NCBI GenBank assembly: GCA_032128395.1
Contig: JAQBGV010000071.1
Coordinates: forward strand, 1-64,000
DNA length: 64,000 nucleotides
Direction of reading: 5' to 3'
DNA from: JAQBGV01 sp032128395
Lineage (GTDB): Bacteria > Planctomycetota > UBA8108 > UBA1146
The notes below the pieces were generated by a model, which saw only the letters and a program-made list of their open reading frames with translations, was not told the origin of the DNA and searched no databases. The number at the start of each line of letters is the position of its first letter. Positions within the stretch are counted from its first letter, which is position 1. Shown piece by piece: positions 53,471 through 63,000 of the stretch. The position numbers and the translations under genes were made by a program.

Positions 53471-55150
53471 CTACTGGGAGGTCACCGGAACGACCTCGAC
53501 CCGATCCCAGGGGATGTGAGATCCCCCCGCGCTGTCATCGTCCATCGCGGTCGGGGCAAATTTCTCGAGGTACGGCTTCACCAGTATTCCCTCGTTGGTC
53601 GAGGTGAGGAAGAGCCACGGCCAGTCCGCCATGATGATCTCCTCCGCTTCACGCAGGATGCCGAGCCGCTGCTCGGCGTCGGTCTCCAGATAGCTGCGAT
53701 CGATGAGGTCGTCGACTTCCTTGCGCTCGTAGAAGGTCACGTTTCCGTTCGGACCGTGGTTGTCGGAGTGGAACAGGAAGTAGAGGAAGTTCTCGGGGTC
53801 CGGATAGTCCGCGACCCACCCCATGCGGAAGAACCCCGGCTCACCTGCATCGCAGGCCTCGATGAACGCGGCCCAGTCGAGCTGCTTCAGGGAGACCTGG
53901 ATCCCCACCTCGGAGATGCTCTGCTGCACCACCTGGGCGATCTTCGCATTGTCCCCCTGCGAGTTGAACCAGAGCTCGACCTCGGGCAAGCCTTCGCCGT
54001 TCGGATGTCCGGCCTCCACCAGGAGTGCGCGGGCCTTCTCGAGGTCGCGGACGAACGCGGGGCGCTCCGCGATGTGACCGGGCACTCCGGGAGGGATGAT
54101 CCCGTTCGACGGTGCGTACCGACCATCCATGATCTTCTCGCAGATGAACACTCGGTCCACCGCCCAGTTCATCGCCTCCCTGAGCTTCCTCGCCTTGTCG
54201 CTGTAACCGGCGAACGGGCTCCCCTCCTTCTTCAAGTTGAATCCGTAGTAGAGGAGAGATGCCTGTGGGTACACGAGGACGTCCTCGGCGTGCGGAGAGT
54301 TGCGCCAGCGGGGAAGCATGCCCTGGGTCAGGTCGAGCAGATCGAGGTTCCCGGCCTTGTACTCCTCGCCGCGGGTGAGCGGCTCGGGGATCACCCGGAA
54401 ATGGATCGCGGGAATCTTGGCCGCACCCTTGAAGTAGTCGTCATTCCGCACCAGCTCGAGGCGATCGTTCTCGCGCCACTCGACGAGTCGGAACGGACCG
54501 GTCCCGACCGGCTCGCGCGAGAATGCGGTGCCCTTCGCCTCGACCTCCTCGTGCGGCACCACTGCGGCGTTCATCATCGCCATCAGGAACAGGAACGGGT
54601 AGTAGGGCTTCTCGAGGCGGATCTCGAGGGTGAGATCGCCGATCGCTCGGATCCCCTCGATCGTGGTGTCCCCCCCGGTGTGACCACGCTCGATCGCCGC
54701 TTCCGCGCCGAGGATCGGCTTGACGACGTTCGGGCGCTTCGACGAAGTCGAGGCGAGTCGCTCGAGGGAGTACTTGAAATCGGCGGCGGTCACGACCCGG
54801 CCATTGTGAAACCGGACCCCGGATCGAATGTGGAAGGTGTAGACGAGCCCGTCGGGGGAGACGGTCGGCATCGCCTCCGCGAGGTCCGGCACCAGATTCA
54901 GGTCTCCGTCGTAGCCGAGGAGAGTGTTGAAGATCTTCGAGGCGATTCCATCGGAAGTGGTGTCCGACACCAAGATCGGGTCGAGGTCGGGAGGGTTCGT
55001 CAGGAGTGCGATCCGAATCGATCCGTCGGCGGCGGGGGTGTTCTTCGAGTGGATCGTTCCGCCGGTACATCCGGAGAACGAGAGGCAGCCGGCGGCGAGG
55101 AGTGCCGCGGCGAGAATCGCGGAGGTTCGCAACTTCACGGGGGTTCCCAC
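53471..55150 (-). CDS. Peptide-binding lipoprotein (DppA/OppA-like SBP family 5), set 3
   Basis: 559 residues. Signal peptide with two candidate lipoboxes (LLAAGC and FSGC). Family 5 signatures: LLTNPPDLDPILVSDTTSDGIASKIFNTLLGYD, YTFHIRSGVRFHNGRVVTAADFKYSLERL and GFFRMGWVADYPDPENFLYFLF; the last is common in dipeptide and oligopeptide binders. It is the first gene of set 3 and divergent from set 4, separated by a 370-bp control region. Confidence 0.93.
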   Translation of the reverse strand: MGTPVKLRTSAILAAALLAAGCLSFSGCTGGTIHSKNTPAADGSIRIALLTNPPDLDPILVSDTTSDGIASKIFNTLLGYDGDLNLVPDLAEAMPTVSPDGLVYTFHIRSGVRFHNGRVVTAADFKYSLERLASTSSKRPNVVKPILGAEAAIERGHTGGDTTIEGIRAIGDLTLEIRLEKPYYPFLFLMAMMNAAVVPHEEVEAKGTAFSREPVGTGPFRLVEWRENDRLELVRNDDYFKGAAKIPAIHFRVIPEPLTRGEEYKAGNLDLLDLTQGMLPRWRNSPHAEDVLVYPQASLLYYGFNLKKEGSPFAGYSDKARKLREAMNWAVDRVFICEKIMDGRYAPSNGIIPPGVPGHIAERPAFVRDLEKARALLVEAGHPNGEGLPEVELWFNSQGDNAKIAQVVQQSISEVGIQVSLKQLDWAAFIEACDAGEPGFFRMGWVADYPDPENFLYFLFHSDNHGPNGNVTFYERKEVDDLIDRSYLETDAEQRLGILREAEEIIMADWPWLFLTSTNEGILVKPYLEKFAPTAMDDDSAGGSHIPWDRVEVVPVTSQ

Positions 55151-55519
55151 CCTTCAGAGGTCGAGGATCGTGGGTCTCCGTCCGGGGACTCCGGAGCGGA
55201 GCGTCACCATACCCCACCCCTGCGATCGTCCCAAGTCCGTTTCCGGACGACCGGTTAGCGGCTTGCGGGCCATCCACGGTTTCGATAAGGTGCCGGGACT
55301 GGTGGAACCAGGGTCTCCGCTGTGGGGGTTGCGACGCCGGTGCGGAGTGCCGCTGCTCTGAGTGCTGCTGCTCTGAGTGTTGGCGCAGAGTTACGGGCGC
55401 GGCGGGAGCGGCTGTTGCAGTGCGGCGACGGCCGGTCTTTGCTCGTTTCTCGCGACCCCTTTTCCTCTCGAGCGGCCATCCCCCACCCGCCCGACTCGAG
55501 GTCCCCGCAAGGAGTACCG
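55151..55519. other. Divergent control region between peptide transporter sets 3 and 4
   Basis: About 370 bp without a gene. It must hold the start sites for both operons. A short direct repeat (CTGCTCTGAGTG twice, about 55351-55378) is visible. No promoter of good quality and no T-box or riboswitch was recognised. Confidence 0.4.
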
Positions 55520-57391
55520 ATGACCACACGTCTCTCGATCTTGTGCACCTTTGCTCCAGCGATTGCTCTAGCGATGTTCTGCGGAAGTGGATCCCCCGTC
55601 GCAGTGGCGCAGGAGATCGGCGAACCGGGGATCGATCTCGGTATTCCACTAGGAACCCCGAATCCGCCCTTCCTCGGCGAGATCCCAAGAGACGCTCTCG
55701 TTCAGGAACGCACCGGCACGTACGGCGGAACGCTCGTCTACTCCATCCTCGGGGAGGTCGAGACCTTCAATCCCGTCGAACCGAAAGGCGCGACCAGCCA
55801 GGAACTGCGCTCCCTCGCCTTCTCCGGCCTCGTTGGCTACAACAATGGCGCGTGGAAGCCAGAGCCCCTGCTCGCGAAGTCGTGGGAGGTCTCCGAGGAT
55901 CACCTGACCTGGACGTTCTATCTGCGCGAGGGGATCCGCTGGAGCGACGGCGAGCCGGTCACGATCGATGACGTCGAGTTCAGTTTCCAGGCGATCTTCC
56001 ACCCGGGCATCCCTTCCTCGATCCGCGATGGTTTCCAGGATGAGCAAGGACGCTACCCGACGCTGGCGATCGACCGGGAGAACCACTCGATCGCCTTCAC
56101 GACGCACGACATCGATTCGCAGTTCATCATCCACGTCGGAAACGTCAGCATCATTCCGAAGCACCGGTGGAAGGACCACGTCCAGGAGGAGAACCCTACC
56201 CTTCTCCAGCAGATGACGAGCGCCGCGGATCCCAAGGACCTCATCGGCTGCGGGCCCTTCGTGCTGACGAAGTACGTGCCGGCCGTGAAGGTCGAATACG
56301 AGCGCAACCCGTACTACTGGGAGGTCGACGCCCGGGGGAATCGACTCCCCTACTTCGATCGGGTCGTGGTGGTCCTGATGAAGGACCAAAATCTGCAAGT
56401 GCAGAAATTCCTGGCCGGCGAACATCACCTGCTCGACAACCTCCCGGCCGATCGTTTCCAGGAAGTGAACGGCGCGGCCGAACAACCTGGATCCGAGTTC
56501 CAACTGATCCGGCTCGGTGTCAGCCTCAACACCAACTGGATCGCGTTCAACCTGCACCCGGGAAGGGACCCCGACACCGAGAAATCCTACGTCTCGGCGG
56601 AGAAGCAGCACTGGTTCCACAACCTCGAATTTCGGAAAGCGGTGAACCATGCCCTCAACCGCCAGGGGATGGTGAAGTCGGCTCTCGATGGGCGGGGTAG
56701 ACCGATCTGGTCGAGCATCACCCCCGGGAACAAGAATTTCTACTGCAAGGATGTGGCGCGATATCCGTACGACGTCGCGAAGTCGAACGGACTCCTCGAT
56801 GGCCTCGGGTGGAAGGACACCGACGGAGACGGAATCCGCGAGGATGACCAGGGGCGGAAGATCAGTTTCGGCCTGAACACGAACGTCGAGAACAACACTC
56901 GCCTCCAGATGTGCAACCTGATCAAGGACGACCTGAGGCAGATCGGTATCGAGGTGAACTTCAAGGCCCTCGACTTCAACGGATTGGTCACGCGGATGCG
57001 CGACAGCCACGAGTGGGACATGATCCTGCTCGGCTGGGGCTCTGGGGTTCCCGCCGACCCGTCCAACTCCAAGAACATCAACCGCTCGAGCGGCCGCCTC
57101 CATGTCTGGTACCCGCAGCAGCCCCAACCATCCCCGATCGAGTGGGAACGCAAGGTCGACGAGTACGTCGGGCTCCTCGACCGGGAACTCGACGAGTCGA
57201 TCCGCAAGCAGCACAGCGCCAGCATTGAGATCGCGATCGCCGAGCAGATCCCGCTCATCTACATGGTTGCTTCGAACCAATACGCCCTCGCCAAGCACGA
57301 GATCGGGAATCTCTGGCCCAGTTTGCTCCGGCCACAGGTGACCTGGAACATCCAGCAGCTCTATCTGAAGACGAACGCCGGTACCAGGTAG
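55520..57391 (+). CDS. Peptide-binding protein (SBP family 5), set 4
   Basis: 623 residues, ATG with AAGGAG 6 nt upstream. A Sec signal peptide is cut probably after PVAVA, without lipobox, so this binder is soluble in the periplasm, unlike those of sets 1 and 3. Family 5 motifs: YSILGEVETFNPVEPKGATSQELRSLAFSGLVGY, TWTFYLREGIRWSDGEPVTIDDVEFSF and NHALNRQGMVKSALDGRG. It has an Asp-rich calcium-like loop (DTDGDGIREDDQG) near 436-448, as in some large family 5 binders. First gene of the set 4 operon. Confidence 0.93.
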   Translation: MTTRLSILCTFAPAIALAMFCGSGSPVAVAQEIGEPGIDLGIPLGTPNPPFLGEIPRDALVQERTGTYGGTLVYSILGEVETFNPVEPKGATSQELRSLAFSGLVGYNNGAWKPEPLLAKSWEVSEDHLTWTFYLREGIRWSDGEPVTIDDVEFSFQAIFHPGIPSSIRDGFQDEQGRYPTLAIDRENHSIAFTTHDIDSQFIIHVGNVSIIPKHRWKDHVQEENPTLLQQMTSAADPKDLIGCGPFVLTKYVPAVKVEYERNPYYWEVDARGNRLPYFDRVVVVLMKDQNLQVQKFLAGEHHLLDNLPADRFQEVNGAAEQPGSEFQLIRLGVSLNTNWIAFNLHPGRDPDTEKSYVSAEKQHWFHNLEFRKAVNHALNRQGMVKSALDGRGRPIWSSITPGNKNFYCKDVARYPYDVAKSNGLLDGLGWKDTDGDGIREDDQGRKISFGLNTNVENNTRLQMCNLIKDDLRQIGIEVNFKALDFNGLVTRMRDSHEWDMILLGWGSGVPADPSNSKNINRSSGRLHVWYPQQPQPSPIEWERKVDEYVGLLDRELDESIRKQHSASIEIAIAEQIPLIYMVASNQYALAKHEIGNLWPSLLRPQVTWNIQQLYLKTNAGTR

Positions 57392-57440
57392 CCCACGCCG
57401 CGAGTCGCCGAGGCACCGAGTATCGCGAAGGGTCACCGGG

Positions 57441-58604
57441 TTGCTGATCTTCACCATCCGTCGTCTGCTCTCGATCCCGCCACTCCTCTTGGGGGTGGCG
57501 CTGCTGACGTTCATCCTATTGAAGCTCGCTCCTGGCGACTTCTTCGTGCAGATGGAGATGAATCCGGCGATCTCGAACAACTCGGTGATGGGGGCGAAGC
57601 TCGAGGCCGGATTGGTCAAGAAGCTCTCCGCAGACGCGCTCCACGATTTCGGCGAATTCAGGGCGAAGGGTTCGACCTGGGAATTTCGAGCAGACGGGAT
57701 CTACCGCGACGGGGCCCTGGCCGAGACTCGGAACGCGTCGCAGAACCTGGGAAAGTTCAGCCTGGGATTCTCGAAGTACGAGTGTGACGACGACGGCAAC
57801 GTCTACGTGAAGGTCGGGATCCTCGAAGGGTTCGCGCGCTGGATCGGGAACGTGGTCCAGGGTGACTTCGGACGCTCCTTCAAATATGCTCGTCCCGTCT
57901 TCCCGATGATCCGGGAGAAGCTCTGGAACACGCTGAGCCTCAGCCTCGCTGCGCTCTTCCTGGCTTGGGGGGTAGCCATCCCACTCGGGGTGCTCGCGGC
58001 GGTGAAACCGAATTCGCTCTGGGACCACTCGAGCGGCTTCATCGCATTCTTCGGTCTCTCGATCCCCTCGGTATTCTTCGCACTCCTCATGGTGCTGTTC
58101 GCGAGCTACACCGGGTGGTTCCCGGTCGGTGACATGGTCGACACCGTCGACTACGACAAAATGTCACTCATCGACAAGGTCTGGGACCGGATCCATCACC
58201 TGATCCTACCGACGATCGTGATCGGTACCGGAGCGATGGCGGGATACATGCGCCAAGCTCGGGGCAACATGATCGAGGCACTCGGTCAGGACTATGTCCG
58301 GACCGCGCGCGCCAAGGGACTCCCCCAGAAGTCCGTACTGTTCAAGCACGCGCTCCGGAACGCGATCAACCCGCTCGTCACCCTCTTCGGGTACTCCCTC
58401 GCGGCCCTCCTCTCGGGGTCGTTCCTGGTCGAGGTCGTGATGAACTGGCCGGGGATGGCCCGGCTGGTGGTGGATGCCATATTCTCCAAGGACGAACCGA
58501 TGGTGATGGCTTCCGTCATGGTGAGCTCCTTGCTCCTCGTCTTCGGGAATCTCACCGCGGATCTCCTGCTCGCGGTGGTCGATCCGAGGGTGAGACTCTC
58601 ATGA
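57441..58604 (+). CDS. Peptide ABC permease (OppB type) with long periplasmic insert, set 4
   Basis: 387 residues, TTG start. The N-terminal helix FTIRRLLSIPPLLLGVALLTFILLKLAPGD is normal, but about 75 extra residues (about 40-115: KKLSADALHDFGEFRAKG, WEFRADGIYRDGALAE) precede the usual GDFGRSFKYARPVF. The EAA loop is DYVRTARAKGLPQKSVLFKHALRN. The insert should lie in the periplasm. Its partner permease has a larger insert at the equivalent place. The stop overlaps the next ATG by 4 bp. Confidence 0.93.
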   Translation: MLIFTIRRLLSIPPLLLGVALLTFILLKLAPGDFFVQMEMNPAISNNSVMGAKLEAGLVKKLSADALHDFGEFRAKGSTWEFRADGIYRDGALAETRNASQNLGKFSLGFSKYECDDDGNVYVKVGILEGFARWIGNVVQGDFGRSFKYARPVFPMIREKLWNTLSLSLAALFLAWGVAIPLGVLAAVKPNSLWDHSSGFIAFFGLSIPSVFFALLMVLFASYTGWFPVGDMVDTVDYDKMSLIDKVWDRIHHLILPTIVIGTGAMAGYMRQARGNMIEALGQDYVRTARAKGLPQKSVLFKHALRNAINPLVTLFGYSLAALLSGSFLVEVVMNWPGMARLVVDAIFSKDEPMVMASVMVSSLLLVFGNLTADLLLAVVDPRVRLS

Positions 58605-59950
58605 GCGAGACACCCCAGGTCCACGCAGTGGAGACCGAGGGCCCCGGCCTCCCCCCACCTCGCGGGCCGTGGAAGATGATCTGGATCCGACTGCGCAAGA
58701 ACCGGGTCGCGCTCATCGGCGGCGGCATATTGGTCTTCATGTACTTCCTCGCGTGCTTTGCCGGGTTCCTTTCGCCGTACGACTTCAATGAAGTCAACAC
58801 AGACACCACCAGGTACGGCCCGATGCTGTTCGGGGGGAGTCACGTCACCGAGGTCGGTCGCCACACCGTCGAGATCGAGAACGAAGAGCGAGACTACGTC
58901 GAAGTCGATGTCGCCCAGTACGAGACGAAGTGGCGCTGGTTCGACGGGGGCCTCACGTTCCGGAACGCGGACGGCAATTTCACCCTGCGACCACACGTCC
59001 ACGCCCTGCGCGAGGTCGTCTCCTACGACTCCTACGGCGAGACGACGTTTCTTCTCGCAACGGACCCGGAGGTGCGCCTCCCTCTCCGCTTCTTCGTCTC
59101 GCGTGGCGAGGACCAGGACTCGCACGAAGTCTTCTCGCTCTGTGGATTCTTCCGAATCTTCGCCCGAACCAAGTTGTTCGGCATCGAGCGCCCCGAAGAG
59201 TGGAACACCGACGGGGGCGGCAAGGAGGGTCGTCGACACGCGGCCGTCTATCTCCTCGGGTCCGACCACAGCGGTCGAGATCTGCTGACGCGAATCCTCT
59301 TCGGCGGACAGGTCTCCCTCTCGGTTGGGCTGCTCGGGATCTTGATCAGCATGACGATCGGGCTCGTCTTCGGTGGCGTCTCGGGCTACTACGGAGGCGT
59401 GGTCGATTTCTTCATGATGCGTTTTACCGAGCTGTTGATGGCGATACCCGGGCTCTACCTCATCCTGACCCTTCGCTACGTGATCTCCGACGAGTTGGAC
59501 AGCCGCGAGACCTACATCATGATCGTCGTGATCCTCGCGCTCGCCGGGTGGGCCGGTACCGCCCGCGTCATCCGCGGCATGGTGCTCTCCTTGAAGGAGA
59601 ACGAGTACGCGCTCGCCGCGCGTGCCCTCGGCGCCACGGGCCCGCGGGTGATCCTGCGGCACATCCTGCCCAATACCGCGAGCTTCGTGATCGTCACTGC
59701 GACGTTGTACGTGCCGTACTACATCCTGGGTGAGGTCGCGCTGAGCTTTCTCGGCCTCGGGATCACGGAACCTGCGACCTCTTGGGGACTCCTCCTGCGC
59801 GACGCGCAGAGTTCGCAGGTCTTGAAGTACAACCCTTGGCTGGTGACCCCCGGGTTGTTCATCTTCGTCGCCGTGCTCGCCTACAACTTTCTCGGGGATG
59901 GGTTGCGCGACGCGGCGGATCCGCGGGCGGTCCTCGGCAAGAAGAAGTAG
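58601..59950 (+). CDS. Peptide ABC permease (OppC type) with long periplasmic insert, set 4
   Basis: 449 residues, about 150 more than a usual OppC. After helix 1 (about 37-57) comes a periplasmic beta-rich domain of about 150 residues (VTEVGRHTVEIENEERDYVEVDVAQY through LPLRFFVSRGEDQDSHEV), then YLLGSDHSGRDLLTRILFGG and the core with EAA loop EYALAARALGATGPRVILRHILPN. It ends DGLRDAADPRAVLGKKK. Last gene of set 4; no ATPase follows. It converges on the synthetase gene, 4 bp apart. Confidence 0.93.
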   Translation: MSETPQVHAVETEGPGLPPPRGPWKMIWIRLRKNRVALIGGGILVFMYFLACFAGFLSPYDFNEVNTDTTRYGPMLFGGSHVTEVGRHTVEIENEERDYVEVDVAQYETKWRWFDGGLTFRNADGNFTLRPHVHALREVVSYDSYGETTFLLATDPEVRLPLRFFVSRGEDQDSHEVFSLCGFFRIFARTKLFGIERPEEWNTDGGGKEGRRHAAVYLLGSDHSGRDLLTRILFGGQVSLSVGLLGILISMTIGLVFGGVSGYYGGVVDFFMMRFTELLMAIPGLYLILTLRYVISDELDSRETYIMIVVILALAGWAGTARVIRGMVLSLKENEYALAARALGATGPRVILRHILPNTASFVIVTATLYVPYYILGEVALSFLGLGITEPATSWGLLLRDAQSSQVLKYNPWLVTPGLFIFVAVLAYNFLGDGLRDAADPRAVLGKKK

Positions 59951-59954
59951 CGCC

Positions 59955-61931
59955 CTACCGCGCGCGCGCGATCGCTTCCAACGCCTCGGGGTTCGCGATG
60001 CTCGTCAGGTCGCCTAGGTCCTCTGCGCCGAGGTAACTCTTCTGGATCAGGCGGCGGACGATCTTCGCGCTGCGGGTCTTCGGAAGGTCGTCCACGAAGA
60101 GCACCGCCTTCGGGCGGTCGACCTTGCCCAGAGCACGGACCACCTGCTTCACGAGTTCTTCGCGGAGGGATTCGCTCTCCTTGCTGCCCGGGTGCAGGAC
60201 GACGAAGCAAACCACCTCGGTCCCCTTCAACGTGTCCGGGACGCCGATCGCGGCAGCCTCGCTCACCGCAGCGTGCTCGATCAACGCCGATTCGATCTCG
60301 CCGGGGCCGACGCGCCGTCCTGCGATCTTGAGGGTGTCGTCCGCGCGCCCGAAGAGGTACCAGTGCCCTTCCTTGTCGACGAGCGCCCAGTCGCCGTGGT
60401 TCCAGACGCCGGGGTAGCGCGACCAATAGGTCTCGAGGTACTTCTCGTCGTTCTTGAAAAGGCTGCGGGTCATCGACGGAGCGGGGTGCTTGCACACCAG
60501 TGATCCGACCTCGCCGACGACCGAGTGCCCCCCCTCATCGAAGACGTCGACATCCATCCCGAGGCCCGGGCTCTGCAGCGAGGTCTCCCTTATCGGGAGT
60601 ACGGGGAGTGGAGCGAGGAAGCACCCGACGATGTCGGTGCCCCCGGAGATGTTGATCACCGGGCAGCGGCCCCGCCCCACCCGCTCGGAGAACCACCGGT
60701 AGCTCTCCGGGTCCCAAGGCTCGCCCGTCGAGCCGAGGATCCGGAGCGTCTCCATCGGATGGCGCTCGACCCATTCGTCGCCGGAGCGCATCAAGAGCCG
60801 GATGGCAGTCGGACTGATCCCGAGGTGCGTCGCGCCGTGCGCCTCGACCATGCTCCACACGCGATCGGGAGCGGGGTGGTCCGGTGCGCCTTCGAAGACG
60901 ACGATCCCCACCCGATTCAGGAAACACCCGATGATCTCCCAAGGGCCCATCATCCAACCGATGTCGCTGAACCACCAAAAGGTGTCGTGCGCGCGCACAT
61001 CGAAGTTGTACTTGAGCTCTTTGCCCATCTGGGCCAGGCAACCCGCGTGGGTGTGCACCGTCCCCTTCGGCTTCCCGGTGGTGCCCGAGGTATAGATCAT
61101 CAGCGCGGGGTCCATCGCCCGCCGCGTCTCGATCCCGGGATCCGGTTCGCTCCCCAGGACGATTTCGTGCCACCAGTGATCGCGACCCTCGGTCCACGGG
61201 ACTTCGATTCCCAGGCCGACTCGCTCGATTACGATCGAGTGGCGCAGCTTGTCGAGACCAGCCATCGCTTCGTCGGCGGGGGCCTTGAGAGGGAACGGCT
61301 TCCCACGTCGCATCGAACCATCCGCGGTGAAGAGGAGCGACACCTCGGCGTCCGCGAGCCGTTCGCGGACAGCGGGGGGTGCGTAACCGGAGAAAATCGG
61401 GATGAAGATCGCACCGATCTGCATCGTGCCGAGCATCGCAAAGACCACTTCGGCCACCATCGGCAAATAACAGGCGACCTTGTCGCCCGGTCCGATGCCG
61501 AGCCGGCGAAGTGCCGCTGCGACCCGGAAGACTTGATCCGCGACCTCCTCGAACGTGAAGCTCCGCACCGCGCCGTCTTCGCTTTCGGCAGTCAGGGCGC
61601 GGCGCGATCCCACCTCCGCCGCCGGTCGAGAGACGCAGTTCAGAGCGATGTTGGTCTCTCCGCCGACGAACCAGTCTGCCCACGGATTCCCTCGGGAGAG
61701 GTCGACGACGCGTTCGTAGGGGCGCGTCCATTCGATCCCGAGGTCGCGAACGCACGCATCCCAGAACCACTCGGGGTTCCGCATGGTCGCTCCGATGAAC
61801 GCGCGAACGCAGCGTTCGGTCTCGACGACATCATCGGGGTCCACCGCGTGACCGAGGGAACGCATCAGAGCGGTGACGTTCGCGCCATCGATCCACTCCG
61901 CAGTCGGAATCCAGGCCTCTCGCGGTTTCAT
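59955..61931 (-). CDS. Acyl-CoA synthetase of the acetyl-CoA synthetase family
   Basis: 658 residues. AMP-binding fold with N-terminal ACS-type region (RNPEWFWDACVRDLGIEWTRPYERVVDLSRG), P-loop YTSGTTGKPKG near 277-287, SDIGWMMGPW, STGEPWDPES and GDWALVDKEGHWYLFGRADDTLKIAGRRVGPGEIESAL. The catalytic lysine is in PKTRSAKIVRR near 620 (the usual Gly is Ala). It activates a short carboxylic acid, possibly acetate, to the CoA thioester; the pocket differs from strict acetate enzymes, so propionate or others are possible. ATGA overlap with the aminotransferase. Confidence 0.9.
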   Translation of the reverse strand: MKPREAWIPTAEWIDGANVTALMRSLGHAVDPDDVVETERCVRAFIGATMRNPEWFWDACVRDLGIEWTRPYERVVDLSRGNPWADWFVGGETNIALNCVSRPAAEVGSRRALTAESEDGAVRSFTFEEVADQVFRVAAALRRLGIGPGDKVACYLPMVAEVVFAMLGTMQIGAIFIPIFSGYAPPAVRERLADAEVSLLFTADGSMRRGKPFPLKAPADEAMAGLDKLRHSIVIERVGLGIEVPWTEGRDHWWHEIVLGSEPDPGIETRRAMDPALMIYTSGTTGKPKGTVHTHAGCLAQMGKELKYNFDVRAHDTFWWFSDIGWMMGPWEIIGCFLNRVGIVVFEGAPDHPAPDRVWSMVEAHGATHLGISPTAIRLLMRSGDEWVERHPMETLRILGSTGEPWDPESYRWFSERVGRGRCPVINISGGTDIVGCFLAPLPVLPIRETSLQSPGLGMDVDVFDEGGHSVVGEVGSLVCKHPAPSMTRSLFKNDEKYLETYWSRYPGVWNHGDWALVDKEGHWYLFGRADDTLKIAGRRVGPGEIESALIEHAAVSEAAAIGVPDTLKGTEVVCFVVLHPGSKESESLREELVKQVVRALGKVDRPKAVLFVDDLPKTRSAKIVRRLIQKSYLGAEDLGDLTSIANPEALEAIARAR

Positions 61932-62827
61932 TCGCCCGTCCCCGCAGAACCCGCGCCCTCAGGCGGCCTTGCGCGGGTCCGGGCATCGTACGCGGCGGTG
62001 ATGCGGACGGTGACCGGCCCCGGCACGGGCAACACCTTCCCTGCGATCTTTCGGATCGGCAGGATCCCTTTAAGAGTGCTGGTCAGGAACGCCTCATCGG
62101 CCTTCTGCAGATCTTCCGGAGGAAACGCGCCGCGCCGTTCGTTGATCTTCTCTTCGGTGAGGATTTCGAGGACGGTGCGCCGCGTCACCCCGAGGAGAAT
62201 TCCGCGGTCCTCCGACGTGCACACCTCACCACCCCTTACCCAGAAGATGTTCGAAGTCGTCCCCTCTGCGACCGCCCCATCGACGGTGCACAGGATCCCC
62301 TCGTACGCCCCGGCGGCCATCACTTCGCGGTAGGCGAGGATGTTGTTCAGGAAATTCCCACTCTTGATCCGAGGATCGAGGGCGCTCGGTGGATTTCGCC
62401 GGACCGTCGAAACGATCACGTCCACGCCCTCGGTCACGAGTGGGTGATTTCCCCGGGGGATCGGCCACCCGAAGACGAGGAGGCGAGGCGCGGGGCAACG
62501 TGAAGTGTCGAGACCGAGGGGCCCTTCCCCCCGGGTGATCATCAATCGGAGACCGACGTCGTGATCGGTGGGCCCGCGCGCCGACACGTCCTCGAGAATC
62601 GCACGCCAGTCGACACGGGTCCACGGGGTGGAGAGGCCAATCGCCTCGGCGGAGGCTTCGAGACGCTCGAGGTGATCGTCGGATCGGAAGAGTTGACCGT
62701 CGTAGCTCCGGAGGGTCTCGTAGATCGAGTCACCGTAGAGGAACCCGTGGTCGAGCACTCCGACTCGCGCCTGGTCGGCGGAGATCACGTGGCCGTCGAT
62801 CCAGACCCAGAGCGCGCCTAGCTGCAC
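61928..62827 (-). CDS. Class IV PLP aminotransferase (BCAT / D-Ala aminotransferase / PabC fold)
   Basis: 299 residues, GTG start with a perfect AAAGGAGG. Fold-type IV: HGFLYGDSIYETLRSYDGQLFR, catalytic K155 in PRIKSGNFLNN, and EGTTSNIFWVRGG near 195. The family covers branched-chain aminotransferase, D-amino-acid transaminase and aminodeoxychorismate lyase; the specificity is not fixed by motifs. It precedes and overlaps the acyl-CoA synthetase gene, so the pair might turn an amino acid into an acyl-CoA, or only be co-regulated. Confidence 0.88.
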   Translation of the reverse strand: MQLGALWVWIDGHVISADQARVGVLDHGFLYGDSIYETLRSYDGQLFRSDDHLERLEASAEAIGLSTPWTRVDWRAILEDVSARGPTDHDVGLRLMITRGEGPLGLDTSRCPAPRLLVFGWPIPRGNHPLVTEGVDVIVSTVRRNPPSALDPRIKSGNFLNNILAYREVMAAGAYEGILCTVDGAVAEGTTSNIFWVRGGEVCTSEDRGILLGVTRRTVLEILTEEKINERRGAFPPEDLQKADEAFLTSTLKGILPIRKIAGKVLPVPGPVTVRITAAYDARTRARPPEGAGSAGTGE

Positions 62828-63000
62828 GATCTCTCCTCCTTTGCGGAACGGGGTACCGGAAGCGAGCGGAGTCTACCCCGGCGCTGGGTAGTCTGTCCCC
62901 GGCCTCCTCCCGGCAATTCCCGGACCTGGCCCGGTGGTCTGATCGGGCGGTATTCTGTAGTTCGGGGGAGCCACGCTTCATTCTTCGAGAGGACTCAGCG

